From positions 1,080,857 through 1,144,856 of the forward strand of contig NZ_NJGU01000001.1 of assembly GCF_002213415.1 (NCBI RefSeq): 64,000 nucleotides of DNA, in the 5' to 3' direction. The DNA is from Herbaspirillum robiniae (lineage in GTDB: Bacteria; Pseudomonadota; Gammaproteobacteria; Burkholderiales; Burkholderiaceae_D). Made by a program: the position numbers and the translations under genes. Of the stretch, positions 28,998 through 40,476 are shown in pieces. Numbering within the stretch: the first letter of the stretch is position 1; each line of letters begins with the position of its first letter. The notes under the pieces were generated by a model that ran no database searches, was not told where the DNA came from, and was given only the letters and a program-made list of their open reading frames with translations.

Positions 28998-29867
28998 TCA
29001 GGAAACGGTTTCGGCCGCCTGGTTTTGCAGCAGGGCCAGCAGACGGGCGATTTCCTCGCGCATCTTGCGGCGGTCGACGATCATGTCGATGGCGCCCTTG
29101 GTCACCAGGAACTCGGCGCGCTGGAAGCCTTCCGGCAGTTTCTCGCGCACCGTGTTCTCGATCACGCGCGGGCCGGCGAAGCCGATCAGCGCCTTCGGTT
29201 CAGCCATCACCACGTCGCCCATGAAGGCGAACGAAGCCGACACGCCGCCCATGGTGGGGTCGGTCAGCACGCTGATGAAGGGCAGTTTCTTTTCCGACAG
29301 CTTGGTCAGCATGGAGGTGGTCTTGGCCATCTGCATCAGCGACAGCAGGCCTTCCTGCATGCGGGCGCCGCCGGTGGCGGTGATGCAGATGAAGGGAACC
29401 TTCTGTTCCAGCGCCGCCTGCGCGCCGCGGGCGAAACGCTCGCCGACCACGGAGCCCATGGAGCCGCCCATGAATTCGAATTCGAAGCAGGCCACCACGA
29501 CCGGCAGGGTCATGATCGCGCCGCCCATGACCACCATGGCGTCGGTTTCGCCGGTGGATTCCATGGCGTCCTTCAGGCGGTCGGGGTACTTCTTGCTGTC
29601 CTTGAACTTCAGGGTATCGACCGGCAGGGCTTCCTGGCCGATCTCATAGCGGCCGCCCTCGTCGAGCAAAGCGTCGAGACGAGCACGGGCGCGGATGCGC
29701 ATGTGGTGGCTGCACTTGGGGCAGACGTGGAGATTGGATTCCAGGTCGGTACGGTAAAGCACTGCTTCGCAGGAGGGGCACTTGACCCACAAGCCTTCCG
29801 GGATAGCCTTGCGGCTGGTGGATCCGCGTTGAATCTGGGGTGGCAATAACTTCTCAAGCCAGCTCAT
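28998..29867 (-). CDS. accD: Acetyl-CoA carboxylase carboxyltransferase beta subunit
   Basis: The 289-residue protein moves the carboxyl group from biotin to acetyl-CoA, working with AccA, in the first step of fatty acid synthesis. The N-terminal zinc ribbon is intact (C30, C33, C49, C52 in CPSC and CPKC). The crotonase-like core includes [13 protein letters not shown] and [13 protein letters not shown]. The start [13 protein letters not shown] at 29867 fits the family. It is preceded by trpA and a terminator, and followed by folC. Confidence 0.97.
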   Translation of the reverse strand: MSWLEKLLPPQIQRGSTSRKAIPEGLWVKCPSCEAVLYRTDLESNLHVCPKCSHHMRIRARARLDALLDEGGRYEIGQEALPVDTLKFKDSKKYPDRLKDAMESTGETDAMVVMGGAIMTLPVVVACFEFEFMGGSMGSVVGERFARGAQAALEQKVPFICITATGGARMQEGLLSLMQMAKTTSMLTKLSEKKLPFISVLTDPTMGGVSASFAFMGDVVMAEPKALIGFAGPRVIENTVREKLPEGFQRAEFLVTKGAIDMIVDRRKMREEIARLLALLQNQAAETVS

Positions 29868-29994
29868 AGAGTCCTCATCATTTTTTCCGGTGGCGCATTG
29901 TACCAGAGCCCGCCAGCGGCGGAAGTAAAGCGGGCTCAAGCTTGCCCGACGGCAATTTACCGTCCTGTCGGCCGGATCCGGAGTACAAAGATTA

Positions 29995-30028
29995 TCAAAA
30001 AAGAAAGCCTCCGGCGCACGCCGGAGGC
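29995..30028 (-). terminator. Terminator after trpA
   Basis: GCCTCCGGCG (30007-30016) pairs with CGCCGGAGGC (30019-30028). On the minus strand the tail is TTTCTTTTTTG. It marks the end of the truA-trpFBA group. Confidence 0.9.
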
Positions 30029-30047
30029 CTCATGGCGCGGCGCCAGA

Positions 30048-30845
30048 TCAGGAGTCGAGCGCCTGGCGGATCTCCGCCACAAACGCCTGCACCGCGTCGC
30101 AAGCCTTGGCCGGCGGGGTGTTTTCCAGCTCCGAGATGATGCGGCTGCCGATCACCACGGCGTCCGCCGCCGCGCCCACCGCCTTGGCGGTCGCGCCGTC
30201 GCGGATGCCGAAGCCCACGCCGATGGGCAGCTTGACGTGCTTGCGGATGGCGGCGATGCGCTCGGCCACTTCGGCGGTATCGATATTGCCGGCGCCGGTC
30301 ACGCCCTTCAACGACACGTAATAGGAGAAGCCGCTGCTGACCGCGGCCACCTGGCGAATGCGCTCTTCGCTCGAGGTCGGCGCCAGCAGGAAGATCGGAT
30401 CCATGCCGTTGGCCTGCATCTTCTGCGCGAACTCCTCGCACTCTTCAGGCGGATAGTCGACCACGATGGTGCCGTCCACGCCCGCCTCCTTCGCCGCGGC
30501 GATGAAGGCATCGACGCCGAAGCGTTCGATCGGGTTGGCGTAGCCCATCAGCACCACCGGCGTGGTGGTGTTGGTCTTGCGGAACTCGCGCACGTAGCCG
30601 AGCACGTCGCGGGTGCTGATGTTGAACTTGAGCGCGCGCTCGCAGGCGCGCTGGATCACCGGGCCTTCGGCCATCGGGTCGGAGAACGGCACGCCGAGCT
30701 CGAGGATGTCGACGCCGCCGGCCACCAGCGCGTGCAGCAGCGGCACGGTCAGTTCCGGCGCCGGGTCGCCGGCGGTGATGAAGGTGATCAGGGCCTTGCG
30801 TTTCTGCTCGGCCAGCTTGGAGAAAGTCGGTTGGATTCTGGACAT
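30048..30845 (-). CDS. trpA: Tryptophan synthase alpha subunit
   Basis: The 265-residue TIM barrel cleaves indole-glycerol phosphate and passes indole to TrpB. Catalytic E49 is in [13 protein letters not shown]. The position equivalent to catalytic D60 of E. coli is glutamate here ([12 protein letters not shown]); the family pattern allows Asp or Glu there. The phosphate loop GFGIRDG and the loop-6 region GVTGAGN are present. It lies 82 bases after trpB, with a GC hairpin (30881-30903) in the gap. Confidence 0.96.
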   Translation of the reverse strand: MSRIQPTFSKLAEQKRKALITFITAGDPAPELTVPLLHALVAGGVDILELGVPFSDPMAEGPVIQRACERALKFNISTRDVLGYVREFRKTNTTTPVVLMGYANPIERFGVDAFIAAAKEAGVDGTIVVDYPPEECEEFAQKMQANGMDPIFLLAPTSSEERIRQVAAVSSGFSYYVSLKGVTGAGNIDTAEVAERIAAIRKHVKLPIGVGFGIRDGATAKAVGAAADAVVIGSRIISELENTPPAKACDAVQAFVAEIRQALDS

Positions 30846-30880
30846 GATCTTTGCGTGTTCTGGTGTTGTTCAGGCTGCAA

Positions 30881-30903
30881 GCCCGCCGGACACGCCGGCG
30901 GGC
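30881..30903. other. Intercistronic hairpin between trpB and trpA
   Basis: GCCCGCCGG (30881-30889) pairs with CCGGCGGGC (30895-30903) over a five-base loop. There is no T-run, so it more likely stabilises or separates the mRNA than terminates it. Confidence 0.5.
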
Positions 30904-30927
30904 TCCCGTATCGCATCGGCCGGGGAC

Positions 30928-32187
<1,260 letters not shown>

Positions 32188-32212
32188 GGAAATCCTCTGT
32201 ACAGGTTGCGCG

Positions 32213-32908
32213 CTACGCTTGCGTAGCATCCGCCAGGCGAACCGCGCCGATGAAGGCGCTGATCTTGGCGGCATCCTTGATGCCCTTGGACGCCTCGACA
32301 CCACTGCTGATGTCGACCGCGTAGGGGCGAACGCCAGCCACCGCCTCAGTGGCGTTGTGTACGCTCAAGCCACCACTCAAAACGGCCCGAGGCGCGAGTT
32401 CTTTTGGAATGACTGACCAATCGAAAGCCTTTCCGCTGCCGCCGTACTGCTCGACCAGGGTGTCGAGCAGCAGCCCGTTGAAGAACGGGCTGGCAGAGCG
32501 ATATTGAAGCTCGTATTCTAGCAAATCGTCGGGCCGTGTAGCGCTGCCGATGCGCGCGGCGCGCATGAAGGGGCGCACCACGGCGGCGGCAATCTCCGCG
32601 CACTGCTGCGGCGTCTCGTCGCCGTGGAATTGCAGCAGGGTCAGCGGCGCCGCCGCCAGCACCGCCCTCACCTCGTCGACCGTCGGATTGACGAACAAGC
32701 CCACCGTGCTCACGAACGGCGGCACCGTCGCCGCCAGCTCGGCCGCGCGCTGCGCCGTGACGTAGCGCGGGCTCTTGGGATAGAACACGAAGCCGATCGC
32801 ATCGGCCCCGGCCTGCACGGCGGCGGCCACATCCTCTTCGCGGGTCAGGCCACAGATCTTGATTCGGGTACGTCGGGTCATGTCGCTGGCACCTGCGGTA
32901 GTTGTCAT
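32213..32908 (-). CDS. trpF: Phosphoribosylanthranilate isomerase
   Basis: The 231-residue TIM barrel catalyses an Amadori rearrangement in tryptophan synthesis. The catalytic cysteine is in [13 protein letters not shown] and the aspartate in [15 protein letters not shown], with [13 protein letters not shown] between. The start may be ATG 32908 or ATG 32881 ([13 protein letters not shown]), which has AGGTG at good distance; I keep the longer form. It is encoded 40 bases after truA, with trpB next. Confidence 0.95.
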   Translation of the reverse strand: MTTTAGASDMTRRTRIKICGLTREEDVAAAVQAGADAIGFVFYPKSPRYVTAQRAAELAATVPPFVSTVGLFVNPTVDEVRAVLAAAPLTLLQFHGDETPQQCAEIAAAVVRPFMRAARIGSATRPDDLLEYELQYRSASPFFNGLLLDTLVEQYGGSGKAFDWSVIPKELAPRAVLSGGLSVHNATEAVAGVRPYAVDISSGVEASKGIKDAAKISAFIGAVRLADATQA

Positions 32909-32948
32909 TTATTCCATCGATTCCATCTTCAGCCGAATGCGCGCCGGC

Positions 32949-33887
32949 TTACAGCCACGGCCACGACCGGTTCTCCTGCGGCAGCGCCCAGACGTCAGGA
33001 TAGTCGACCCGCGCCAGGTACAGGCCATCGGGCATGAAGGTCGGCGCCGCACGGCTGCGATCGCGCGCGGCCAGCACCTCGGCCACCCATTCCGGCCCCT
33101 GGTTGCCGTTGCCCACCACGATCAGCGAGCCGACGATGTTGCGCACCATGTGATGCAGGAAGGCATTGGCCTTGAGCGTGAAGACGATCATGTCGCCATG
33201 GCGGCGCACGGTGATGCTTTCCATCTTGCGCACCGGCGACTTGGCCTGGCACTCCACGGCGCGAAAACTGGTGAAATCGTGCTCGCCGATCAGGTGCTGC
33301 GCGGCGCGATGCATGCGGTCGGCATCCAGCGGCCGGAAGGTCCAGCCGGCCTTGCCGGCCAACAGCGGCGAGCGCACCGGATGGTTGTACAGCACGTAAT
33401 GGTAGGTGCGCGCCACCGCCGAAAAGCGCGCGTGGAAACCGAACTGCGCCAGCATCGACGCCTGCGCGCGATCGGCGCCGTGGACTTCGGGCACCTGGGC
33501 CGAGGCCGTCATCGACGACGCGATGGCCGCATCGTCCACATACGGCAGCTCACAGGCCCAGCGCACCGCGATGGTCGGCGGCAGGAAAGCATTGGTGCCG
33601 CGCACCCAGGAGAACAGGTCGCGCGCGATCGGGGTATCGAAATGCACCACCTGCTCCAGCGCATGCACGCCGGAGTCGGTGCGGCCGGCGCAGGTGGTGG
33701 CGACGGGGCCTTGGGTGAAGCGCTGCAGCGCCGCCTCCAGCTGGTCCTGCACGGTCTGCCGGTGCGGCTGGGTCTGCCAGCCCTGCCACTGCGAGCCGTC
33801 GTATTGCACGCCCAGCGCCACGCGGCGCAAGGTGGGGGCGTCGCCTGCGGCGCTCTGGGAAGCTGCTTGTCCTGATGTATCTGTCAT
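32949..33887 (-). CDS. truA: tRNA pseudouridine(38-40) synthase
   Basis: The 312-residue enzyme makes pseudouridine at positions 38-40 of the anticodon arm. The catalytic aspartate is in [21 protein letters not shown], and [13 protein letters not shown] is the second conserved block. The N-terminal 20 residues are a non-conserved Ser/Ala-rich extension; a later start is possible, but no better ribosome binding site is seen. It follows fimV and its terminator and leads into trpF. Confidence 0.95.
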   Translation of the reverse strand: MTDTSGQAASQSAAGDAPTLRRVALGVQYDGSQWQGWQTQPHRQTVQDQLEAALQRFTQGPVATTCAGRTDSGVHALEQVVHFDTPIARDLFSWVRGTNAFLPPTIAVRWACELPYVDDAAIASSMTASAQVPEVHGADRAQASMLAQFGFHARFSAVARTYHYVLYNHPVRSPLLAGKAGWTFRPLDADRMHRAAQHLIGEHDFTSFRAVECQAKSPVRKMESITVRRHGDMIVFTLKANAFLHHMVRNIVGSLIVVGNGNQGPEWVAEVLAARDRSRAAPTFMPDGLYLARVDYPDVWALPQENRSWPWL

Positions 33888-33940
33888 TGCCGGTTGTGCG
33901 TTGCTGTCGGTCCTTGCGGCGCCGGTTTTCCGATGCCGAA

Positions 33941-33973
33941 AAGCAAAGCGGGCGCCTCATGCGAGGCGCCCGC
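33941..33973 (-). terminator. Terminator after fimV
   Basis: A perfect 11-bp stem, GCGGGCGCCTC / GAGGCGCCCGC (33948-33973) with loop ATGC, is followed on the minus strand by TTTGCTTTT. Confidence 0.85.
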
Positions 33974-34000
33974 GAGAGACTGCTATTGTAATCGCTGCGC

Positions 34001-36832
34001 TCAGGAGAGCGTGGCCAGCATGTCCTTGGCCCGTGCCACCTGGCCATCGTTGCCGCCGCGCATGACCTCTTCCAGCAATTCGCGCGCGCCTTCCTTGTCG
34101 CCGATTTCCTGATAGGCGGCCGCCAGATCGAGCTTGGTGGTCATCTCGGCTTCGAAGGCCGATTCCTCGTCCTCTTCCAGGATGTTGGCCGCCGACGGCT
34201 GGGCCGGCGCTTCGTCCGGCAGGCTCAGGTCGAGGTCGGACAGGCTCATCGCCGGTTCGTCGTCGCCATCGTCAAGCAGGGCTGAAGCCGAAGCCGCAGC
34301 AGACGCCGCAGGCAGGATAGGCTCGTCGTCGGCCGGCTTGGCGCCGTTTTCCAGGTCGAGGTCGAAATCGATGTCCTTGCCCAGGTCCACGGCCGGAGCG
34401 GCGGGAGCCTCTCCCGGCTGGATCTCGGCGCCCTTGAAGTCGCTGAGGTCGAACTCCATGGCCGGCTCTTCCGGTTCCGGTTCGGGCGCCGGCGGTTCGG
34501 GCGGCTTGCCGCCGTACAGCGGATTGGTCGGGTCGAGCTCGAAACCGAGGTCGGCCGCCTTGGCCCAGGCCTCGTTGAGGCCGCCGGACAACTGGTGCAG
34601 ATCCGCCGCCACCTTGTTGAAGTTGGAAACGTCGCCGCGCTTGGCGTAGATCTCCAGCAACTTGGAATGCAGGGCCTGGCGTTCGGGCTGCGTCTGCAGC
34701 GCCAGCTTCAGGATGTCCTCGGCCTGCTCGTCGCGGCCATAGGCGATATACATGTCGGCCTCGGCGATCGGGTCGACCTGGGTTTCCTCGGCCGGCTCTT
34801 CGACGACGGCGGCAACGGCAGGCGCAGCGTCAGCCGGCGCTTGCTCTGCCGGCGGCTCTTCGGTGGCCGGCTCTTCCGCTACGGCGACTGCGGCAGCTGC
34901 TGCGGCTGGAGCCGCGGGCGCAGGCTCAGGCTCCGCGGCTTTTTCGCCGGCGGGTTCTTCCGCCTTCTTCTTGCGGCGGCGCACGGCAACCACCCCGGCG
35001 CCGGCCACCAGCAGGGCCGCAACCGCGCCCACGCCGGCCAGCACGTAGGGATTCTGGGTCAGGCTCTCAAAGAAGCTCTGCGGCGCCGCCGGTTTTTCGG
35101 CAGGCTTGGCGGCCGCAGGCGGCGTCATCGGGGCCGGCGTCGGCGCTGCAGGCGCGGGAGCTGCCGGTGCAGGGGCCGGCGCAGCGGCGGCGGGTTCGGC
35201 CGGCTTGTCTTCCGGCTTGGCCTCGGCGGCGGCAGCCGGTTTCTCTTCGGCCGCAGGTGCCTGGGCCGCCTTGGCGGCGTCGGCGTCCTTCTGCTGCGCG
35301 GTCAGGTCGGCGATGGTCTTGTTCTTCAGCTCAAGCAATTTCTGCAGGTCGCCGACGTTCTTTTCCAGCTCCTTCACGCGGTCGTTGGCCTCGGCCATCG
35401 CGCGCTCGGTCGCGGCCTTGTCTTCGGCGGCGCCGGCGTTGCCCGCGCTGCCCTTGTTGCGGTTGGCGCGCGACAGCTCAAGGCGATCGCGGGCCGATGC
35501 CGATCCCGAACGCTCTTCCACTCGCGTGGTGATCTTGCCGCCGCCGCTCTGGCCTTCGGCGCCGGGCTTGCGCGCCGGCGCGTTGGCGACCTGCGAGGCC
35601 AGCTTGTTGCGATAGGCGTTGAAGTCCTGCGCCTGCGCCACCACCATGCCGTGGGCTTCGCCCTGGTCGACGGCGGCCGCGGTCGGCTGGTCGGGAATGG
35701 CCAGCGTGCTGCCCGAACGCAGGCGGTTGATGTTCTTGCCCATGAAGGCATCGGGATTGGCGCGATACAGCGCAATCAGCATCTGGTCCAGCGAGACATT
35801 GGCCTGCTTGTTGCGCGTGGCGATGCCGGCCAGGGTGTCGCCCTGCTTGACGCGGTAATCGGCCACCTTGCCGCCTGCGGCAGGCGCCATAGCGGCCGGC
35901 GCGGCGGGACGGCTGACTTCGCCGGAAGCGCTCTGCCCGGCTGCCGGCGGCGCCGCGGTCGGGCTGGCCGACGCGGGCGTGCTGTCCGGCGCGGCCTGCT
36001 GGCGGCGGATGAGTTCCTCGGCCAAGGCCGACGGCGCCGGACGCTGGACGATGGTGGTCGCGGGTTCTTCGCCGCTGACCGGAATCGGGGCGCTGGCCGC
36101 GGGTGCAGCGGCAGGTGCAGCAGGCGTAGGTGCAGGAGCGGCAGGCGCAGGTGCTGCGGCGGCCGGAGCCGGAGCCGGAGCCGGAGCAGGTGCGGGAGCA
36201 GGCGCTGCAGGAGCGACCGGCGCCGGAGCGGGAGCCGCCTCTTGCGGTGCAGGTGCAGGCGCTGGCGCAGGCGTTGCTGCCGGGGCAGCCGGAGCCGGAG
36301 CAGCCGATGCGGCCGGCGGCGCGTTGTTGGCAGGAGCTGCCTCGCCGCCCTTGGCGACCGGCGCATTCGGCGTCAGCGGCGCCACCTGGGCGTTGCGCGG
36401 CGACTTGCTGTCGGCCGGATCCAGCAGGAAGGTGTACTCGCGCACCAGCTTGGAGTCGCCCGCGGACAGCTCAAGCAGCAGATCGACGAAGGGATCGCTC
36501 ACCGGCTGCGAGGAACTGATACGGATGAAATGGCGTCCCTGGCGCTGCTCGACGGCGAAGGCCAGCGAAGACAGCACCGGGTTGTAGTCGACGTTGGCGC
36601 GGCTGAAGGCCTCGGCCGAGGCCAGCTTGGCAGAGAGCTTGCCCGCCTCTTCCGCGCTCACCGCGGTCACCTCGATCTCGGCGCGCAGCGGCTGGCCCAG
36701 CGAAGACAGCACGGTCAGCTTGCCCAGGCTGGCGGCATGGGCGCCCAGGGGGACGGCCAGTGCGAGCGCCAGCGCGGCGCTGAGTTTCTTGATCTGGGAC
36801 AGAGGAAGCTTCTTGTTGGTATTCAGAGGCAT
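34001..36832 (-). CDS. fimV: FimV/HubP-like polar peptidoglycan-binding protein
   Basis: The 943-residue protein has a signal peptide (cut after AHA, residue 33) and the FimV N-terminal domain SLGKLTVLSSLGQPLRAEIE. A Pro/Ala tract (164-255) is followed by a LysM module YRVKQGDTLAGIATRNK (326-380) and a coiled coil (475-525). A second Pro/Ala tract comes next, then a membrane helix (about 596-617) and a cytoplasmic acidic region. It ends in a FimV C-terminal TPR-like domain LAAAYQEIGDKEGARELLEEV. FimV/HubP proteins organise cell poles, type IV pili and twitching. The order asd-fimV-truA is conserved in beta- and gammaproteobacteria. Confidence 0.93.
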   Translation of the reverse strand: MPLNTNKKLPLSQIKKLSAALALALAVPLGAHAASLGKLTVLSSLGQPLRAEIEVTAVSAEEAGKLSAKLASAEAFSRANVDYNPVLSSLAFAVEQRQGRHFIRISSSQPVSDPFVDLLLELSAGDSKLVREYTFLLDPADSKSPRNAQVAPLTPNAPVAKGGEAAPANNAPPAASAAPAPAAPAATPAPAPAPAPQEAAPAPAPVAPAAPAPAPAPAPAPAPAAAAPAPAAPAPTPAAPAAAPAASAPIPVSGEEPATTIVQRPAPSALAEELIRRQQAAPDSTPASASPTAAPPAAGQSASGEVSRPAAPAAMAPAAGGKVADYRVKQGDTLAGIATRNKQANVSLDQMLIALYRANPDAFMGKNINRLRSGSTLAIPDQPTAAAVDQGEAHGMVVAQAQDFNAYRNKLASQVANAPARKPGAEGQSGGGKITTRVEERSGSASARDRLELSRANRNKGSAGNAGAAEDKAATERAMAEANDRVKELEKNVGDLQKLLELKNKTIADLTAQQKDADAAKAAQAPAAEEKPAAAAEAKPEDKPAEPAAAAPAPAPAAPAPAAPTPAPMTPPAAAKPAEKPAAPQSFFESLTQNPYVLAGVGAVAALLVAGAGVVAVRRRKKKAEEPAGEKAAEPEPAPAAPAAAAAAVAVAEEPATEEPPAEQAPADAAPAVAAVVEEPAEETQVDPIAEADMYIAYGRDEQAEDILKLALQTQPERQALHSKLLEIYAKRGDVSNFNKVAADLHQLSGGLNEAWAKAADLGFELDPTNPLYGGKPPEPPAPEPEPEEPAMEFDLSDFKGAEIQPGEAPAAPAVDLGKDIDFDLDLENGAKPADDEPILPAASAAASASALLDDGDDEPAMSLSDLDLSLPDEAPAQPSAANILEEDEESAFEAEMTTKLDLAAAYQEIGDKEGARELLEEVMRGGNDGQVARAKDMLATLS
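36068..36343 (-). repeat. Pro/Ala-coding low-complexity tract in fimV
   Basis: About 92 codons (residues 164-255) encode mainly Pro-Ala dipeptides, with short DNA repeats of the type GGAGCC and GGAGCA. The tract is prone to length change in frame and separates the FimV N-domain from the LysM module. Confidence 0.7.
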
Positions 36833-37164
36833 GTTTTATATGGCGTAGAGAAACGTTCCGCTAAGAACCCGTCACGCTTATTGTTTAATTGAAGCCGTGA
36901 GTGGGGGCATATGCCGCTCGGATCCGGAAACCGCCGGATCCGGCGCTGCTCTCTGCCCATCGGCCGTTCCGCCGGGAACGCGCCTCTCGCAGGGTCCGAA
37001 GAGCCAGACTGCAGACCCATTTCATCAAATCCAGCAAATCCCGCCCTTGGTCCGCTACGCCGCCGATGGCGCGACCGGATGCTGGTAGTCGCCGCCTGGC
37101 AGACATGCAAGCCGTATTTTGTTGGCTTTCATGAAATGAATTGGATTTTCAACTTTTATCATCA

Positions 37165-37196
37165 AGAACTTACACCCGCAAGTGTAACCAAGTTCT
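37165..37196. promoter_or_regulatory. Nested inverted repeat upstream of fimV
   Basis: Inner arms TTACAC (37170-37175) and GTGTAA (37182-37187), and outer arms AGAACTT (37165-37171) and AAGTTCT (37190-37196), share the centre CCGCAA. It contains AAGAACTTACA, an 11-mer also found in the inverted repeat upstream of the lipoprotein gene at 11341-11351. Confidence 0.4.
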
Positions 37197-37202
37197 CAAG
37201 AC

Positions 37203-37245
37203 GAACAAAACCCGCCAGCAGCCACATGAGTGGCCGGTGGCGGGC
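37203..37245 (-). terminator. Probable terminator after asd
   Basis: On the minus strand CCCGCCA...GGCCAC pairs with GTGGC...TGGCGGG with a small internal loop, and TTTTGTT follows. It is about 95 bases beyond the asd stop. Confidence 0.65.
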
Positions 37246-37338
37246 TATTGTTGCAGACTGACAACGATGTAGGCAAGCCTTATTCGCATTCAGCCCGCGC
37301 AGAGCGATGCCGCCCGGAAAACTTTCCGGGCGCTCGCA

Positions 37339-38451
37339 TTACGCCAGGTTGCCCAGGATGATGCGCAGCATGCGGCGCAGCGGCTCGGCGGCGCCCCACA
37401 GCAGCTGGTCGCCGATCACGAACGCGGAGATGTATTCCGGTCCCTGGTTCAGCTTGCGCACGCGGCCCACGCCGATTTCCAGGCCGCCGGTGACCGCCGC
37501 CGGCGTCAGTTCCTTGACGGTGACTGCACGCTCGTTGGGAACCCACTTCACCCACTGGTTGCCGGAGCGGATGATCGATTCGATCTCCGACAGCGGCAGG
37601 TCGCGCTTCAACTTGATGGTCAGCGCCAGGCTGTGGCAACGCATCGCGCCGATACGCACGCACAGGCCGTCGACCGGAATGATCTTCTCGTTGCCGAGGA
37701 TCTTGTTGACTTCGGCCTGGCCCTTCCACTCTTCCTTGGACTGGCCGTTTTCCAGCTGCGCGTCGATCCAGGGGATCAGGCCGCCCGCCAGCGGCGCGCC
37801 GAAGAACTCGGTCGGCACGTCTTCGCGGATGGTCTTGGCCACTTTGCGGTCGATGTCCAGGATGGCCGACGAGGGCGTCGCCAGTTCATCGGCCACGGCC
37901 GCGTTGATGACGCCCATGCCCTTCAACAGCTCGCGCATGTGGTTGGCGCCGCCGCCGGAAGCGGCCTGGTAGGTCATGGAGCTGACCCACTCGACCAGGC
38001 CTTCCTTGAACAGGCCGCCCACGCCCATCAGCAGGATGGAGTTGGTGCAGTTGCCGCCGATGTAGTTCTTCACGCCACGGGCCAGCGCGTCCTTGATGAC
38101 ATTGTTGTTGACCGGGTCCAGCACGATCACGGCGTCATCCTTCATGCGCAGGGTCGAGGCGGCGTCGATCCAGTAACCGTCCCAGCCGGAAGCACGCAGC
38201 TTCGGGAAGATCTCGGTGGTGTAGTCGCCGCCCTGCGCGGTAATGATGATGTCGCATTTTTTCAGCTCTTCAATGCTGTTGGCATCTTTCAGCGTCGTTG
38301 CCGTTTTGGCAAACGACGGCGCTTTGCCGCCTGCATTCGAAGTCGAGAAAAACACCGGTTCGATGTGATCGAAATCACCCTCGTCCTGCATGCGTTGCAT
38401 CAGGACCGAACCCACCATTCCACGCCAGCCTACCAAACCTACCAGTTTCAT
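37339..38451 (-). CDS. asd: Aspartate-semialdehyde dehydrogenase
   Basis: The 370-residue enzyme reduces aspartyl phosphate, feeding lysine, threonine and methionine. The N-terminal [12 protein letters not shown] binds NADP, the active-site cysteine C135 lies in [10 protein letters not shown], and [13 protein letters not shown] holds substrate residues. There are two adjacent ATGs; I use the second (38451) because AGGGA is six bases away and the E. coli protein starts there. It is close to leuB (97 bases) on the same strand. Its product is used by DapA, encoded at 14346-15224. Confidence 0.96.
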   Translation of the reverse strand: MKLVGLVGWRGMVGSVLMQRMQDEGDFDHIEPVFFSTSNAGGKAPSFAKTATTLKDANSIEELKKCDIIITAQGGDYTTEIFPKLRASGWDGYWIDAASTLRMKDDAVIVLDPVNNNVIKDALARGVKNYIGGNCTNSILLMGVGGLFKEGLVEWVSSMTYQAASGGGANHMRELLKGMGVINAAVADELATPSSAILDIDRKVAKTIREDVPTEFFGAPLAGGLIPWIDAQLENGQSKEEWKGQAEVNKILGNEKIIPVDGLCVRIGAMRCHSLALTIKLKRDLPLSEIESIIRSGNQWVKWVPNERAVTVKELTPAAVTGGLEIGVGRVRKLNQGPEYISAFVIGDQLLWGAAEPLRRMLRIILGNLA

Positions 38452-38548
38452 CATCTTTCCCTATTGAGTACTTCCATGGTTATCAACGTCGATTGAACAC
38501 ATTTGCCGGACCATCCGGCGAGCAATCCGCCCGCAGGCGGAATTGTCC

Positions 38549-39619
38549 TTAACCGAGGGCCTTGACCACCGCCTCGCCCATCTGCTGGGTGTTGACCTTG
38601 GTGGTACCCTCTTCGTAAATATCGGCGGTGCGCAGGCCTTGCGCAAGCACTTTCTTCACGGCGTTTTCGATACGGTCGGCCTGCTCCGCCTTGTTCAGCG
38701 AGAAGCGCAGCATCATCGCCGCCGACAGGATGGTCGCCAGCGGATTGGCGATGCCACGGCCGGCGATGTCCGGCGCCGAACCGTGCGAAGGCTCGTACAG
38801 GCCCTTGTTGTTGGCGTCCAGCGAAGCCGACGGCAGCATGCCGATGGAACCGGTCAGCATCGCGGCGGCGTCCGAGAGGATGTCGCCGAACATGTTGCCG
38901 GTGACGATCACGTCGAAGTTCTTCGGCGCCTTGACCAGCTGCATGGCCGCGTTGTCCACGTACATGTGCGACAGCTCGACGTTCGGATATTCCTTGCCGA
39001 CTTCGCTCACGATGTCCTTCCAGAACTGGAAGGTTTCCAGCACGTTGGCCTTGTCCACGCTGCACAGGCGACCGCCGCGCTTGGCCGCGGCCTGGAATGC
39101 CACGTGCGCGATGCGGCGGATTTCCGGTTCCGAATAGCGCATGGTATCAAATCCTTCGCGGGCTCCCTTGAAAGGACCGTCCGGCGCTTCGCGCATGCCG
39201 CGCGGCTGGCCGAAATAGATGTCGCCGTTGAGCTCGCGCACGATCAGGATGTCCAGGTTGGCCACCAGCTCGGGCTTCAGCGACGAAGCGCCGGTCAGTT
39301 CCGGATAGCAGATCGCCGGACGGAAGTTGGCGAACAGCTGCAGGTGCTTGCGCAAACCCAGGATGGCCTGCTCCGGGCGCAGCGCGCGCTCGAGCTTGTC
39401 GTACTTCCAGTCGCCCACCGCGCCGAACAGGATGGCGTCGGCTTCCTTGGCCAGCTTCAGGGTGCCGTCCGGCAGCGGATGGCCGTGCGCCTCATAGCCG
39501 GCGCCGCCGACCGGGGCGGTTTCCATTTCGAAGGTTTCGCCCAGCGAATTCAGGACGCGGACCGCCTGGTCGACGATTTCAGGACCGATGCCGTCACCCG
39601 GCAGGATAGCAATCTTCAT
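38549..39619 (-). CDS. leuB: 3-isopropylmalate dehydrogenase
   Basis: The 356-residue enzyme oxidises and decarboxylates 3-isopropylmalate in leucine synthesis. [16 protein letters not shown] starts the family fold, and the metal-substrate motif [14 protein letters not shown] and [18 protein letters not shown] are intact. It lies 101 bases downstream of leuD, with a hairpin (39673-39694) between, in the leuC-ecn-leuD-leuB-asd run. Confidence 0.97.
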   Translation of the reverse strand: MKIAILPGDGIGPEIVDQAVRVLNSLGETFEMETAPVGGAGYEAHGHPLPDGTLKLAKEADAILFGAVGDWKYDKLERALRPEQAILGLRKHLQLFANFRPAICYPELTGASSLKPELVANLDILIVRELNGDIYFGQPRGMREAPDGPFKGAREGFDTMRYSEPEIRRIAHVAFQAAAKRGGRLCSVDKANVLETFQFWKDIVSEVGKEYPNVELSHMYVDNAAMQLVKAPKNFDVIVTGNMFGDILSDAAAMLTGSIGMLPSASLDANNKGLYEPSHGSAPDIAGRGIANPLATILSAAMMLRFSLNKAEQADRIENAVKKVLAQGLRTADIYEEGTTKVNTQQMGEAVVKALG

Positions 39620-39672
39620 GGCACTCTCTTTTCTCAGGATGGTTCAAAGGTGATGAATGGTTATGAACGACA

Positions 39673-39694
39673 AGGGCGGTCATCTGACCGCCCT
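39673..39694. other. Intercistronic hairpin between leuD and leuB
   Basis: A perfect 10-bp stem AGGGCGGTCA / TGACCGCCCT with a two-base centre. No T-run follows on the minus strand, so it probably does not stop leu operon transcripts. Confidence 0.55.
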
Positions 39695-39720
39695 CTGTTT
39701 TGCTTTACTTCCTACGATCC

Positions 39721-40368
39721 TCAGATCGTGTTGCTCAACCAGGGCTGTTCGTGCAGGCGTTTTTCTTCGTAGGCACGAATGGTGTCCGATTTGCGTAGGG
39801 TCAGGCCAATGTCATCGAAGCCGTTCAGCAGGCAGTACTTGCGGAACTCGCTGATGTCGAACGGGAAAGCCTGGCTGCCGTTGGTGGTGGTGACCACCTG
39901 CTTTTCCAGGTCGATGACCAGGCGATAGCCGGGGAAGGCCTTCACTTCGTTGAACAGATGATCGACCTGCGCCTCGGTCAGCGCGATCGGCAGCAGGCCG
40001 TTCTTGTAACAGTTGTTGAAGAAGATGTCGGCAAAGCTGGGAGCGATCACGGCGCGGAAGCCGTACTGGTCCAGCGCCCACGGCGCGTGCTCGCGCGAGG
40101 AGCCGCAGCCGAAGTTCTTGCGCGCCATCAGGATCGATGCGCCCTGGTAACGCTCCTGGTTCAGGACGAAGTCCGGGTTCAGCGGGCGCTTGGAATTGTC
40201 CATGCCCGGCTCGCCGTGGTCGAGGTAGCGCCATTCGTCGAACAGGTTGGGGCCGAAGCCGCTGCGCTTGATCGACTTCAGGAACTGCTTCGGAATGATC
40301 GCATCGGTGTCGACGTTGGCACGGTCCAGCGGCGCAACCAAACCTTCGTGGACGATAAATTTATTCAT
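39721..40368 (-). CDS. leuD: 3-isopropylmalate dehydratase small subunit
   Basis: The 215-residue protein is the swivelling domain of isopropylmalate isomerase and works with Leu[16 protein letters not shown] and the [11 protein letters not shown] motif are present. The start ATG 40368 ([15 protein letters not shown]) fits the family; an upstream ATG seven codons earlier is less likely. It follows the small entericidin gene. Confidence 0.97.
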   Translation of the reverse strand: MNKFIVHEGLVAPLDRANVDTDAIIPKQFLKSIKRSGFGPNLFDEWRYLDHGEPGMDNSKRPLNPDFVLNQERYQGASILMARKNFGCGSSREHAPWALDQYGFRAVIAPSFADIFFNNCYKNGLLPIALTEAQVDHLFNEVKAFPGYRLVIDLEKQVVTTTNGSQAFPFDISEFRKYCLLNGFDDIGLTLRKSDTIRAYEEKRLHEQPWLSNTI

Positions 40369-40432
40369 GGCGTTGAGTCGGCGCGGCATCGCGGCAAATA
40401 TGGCCTGCCGCCGCGCCCTTCCTATTTCCTGT

Positions 40433-40472
40433 TCAAAAACCGCCGGTCGGCCGTGGCGGGCCCACCGGTTTC
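40433..40472 (-). terminator. Possible terminator after the entericidin gene
   Basis: Immediately after the entericidin stop the minus strand carries a GC-rich segment that can fold, with AAACC pairing to GGTTT, followed by TTTTTG. The inner pairing is irregular. It could cut off part of the leu transcripts before leuD. Confidence 0.4.
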
Positions 40473-40476
40473 CTGA

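Larger units (their letters stand above)
36833..37338. other. asd-fimV intergenic region with terminator and inverted repeat
   Basis: The 506 bases hold the likely asd terminator at 37203-37245 and a nested inverted repeat at 37165-37196. A small hairpin near the asd stop (GCCCGGAAA/TTTCCGGGC, 37312-37331) lacks a T-run. The fimV promoter must lie here but I see no strong boxes. Frames such as 36911-37261 lack a ribosome binding site and homology, so I call no gene. Confidence 0.5.

Noticed and set aside
36911..37261. Plus-strand frame of 116 codons upstream of fimV
   Set aside because: No ribosome binding site and no similarity that I recognise; other frames over the same bases are equally open because of composition.
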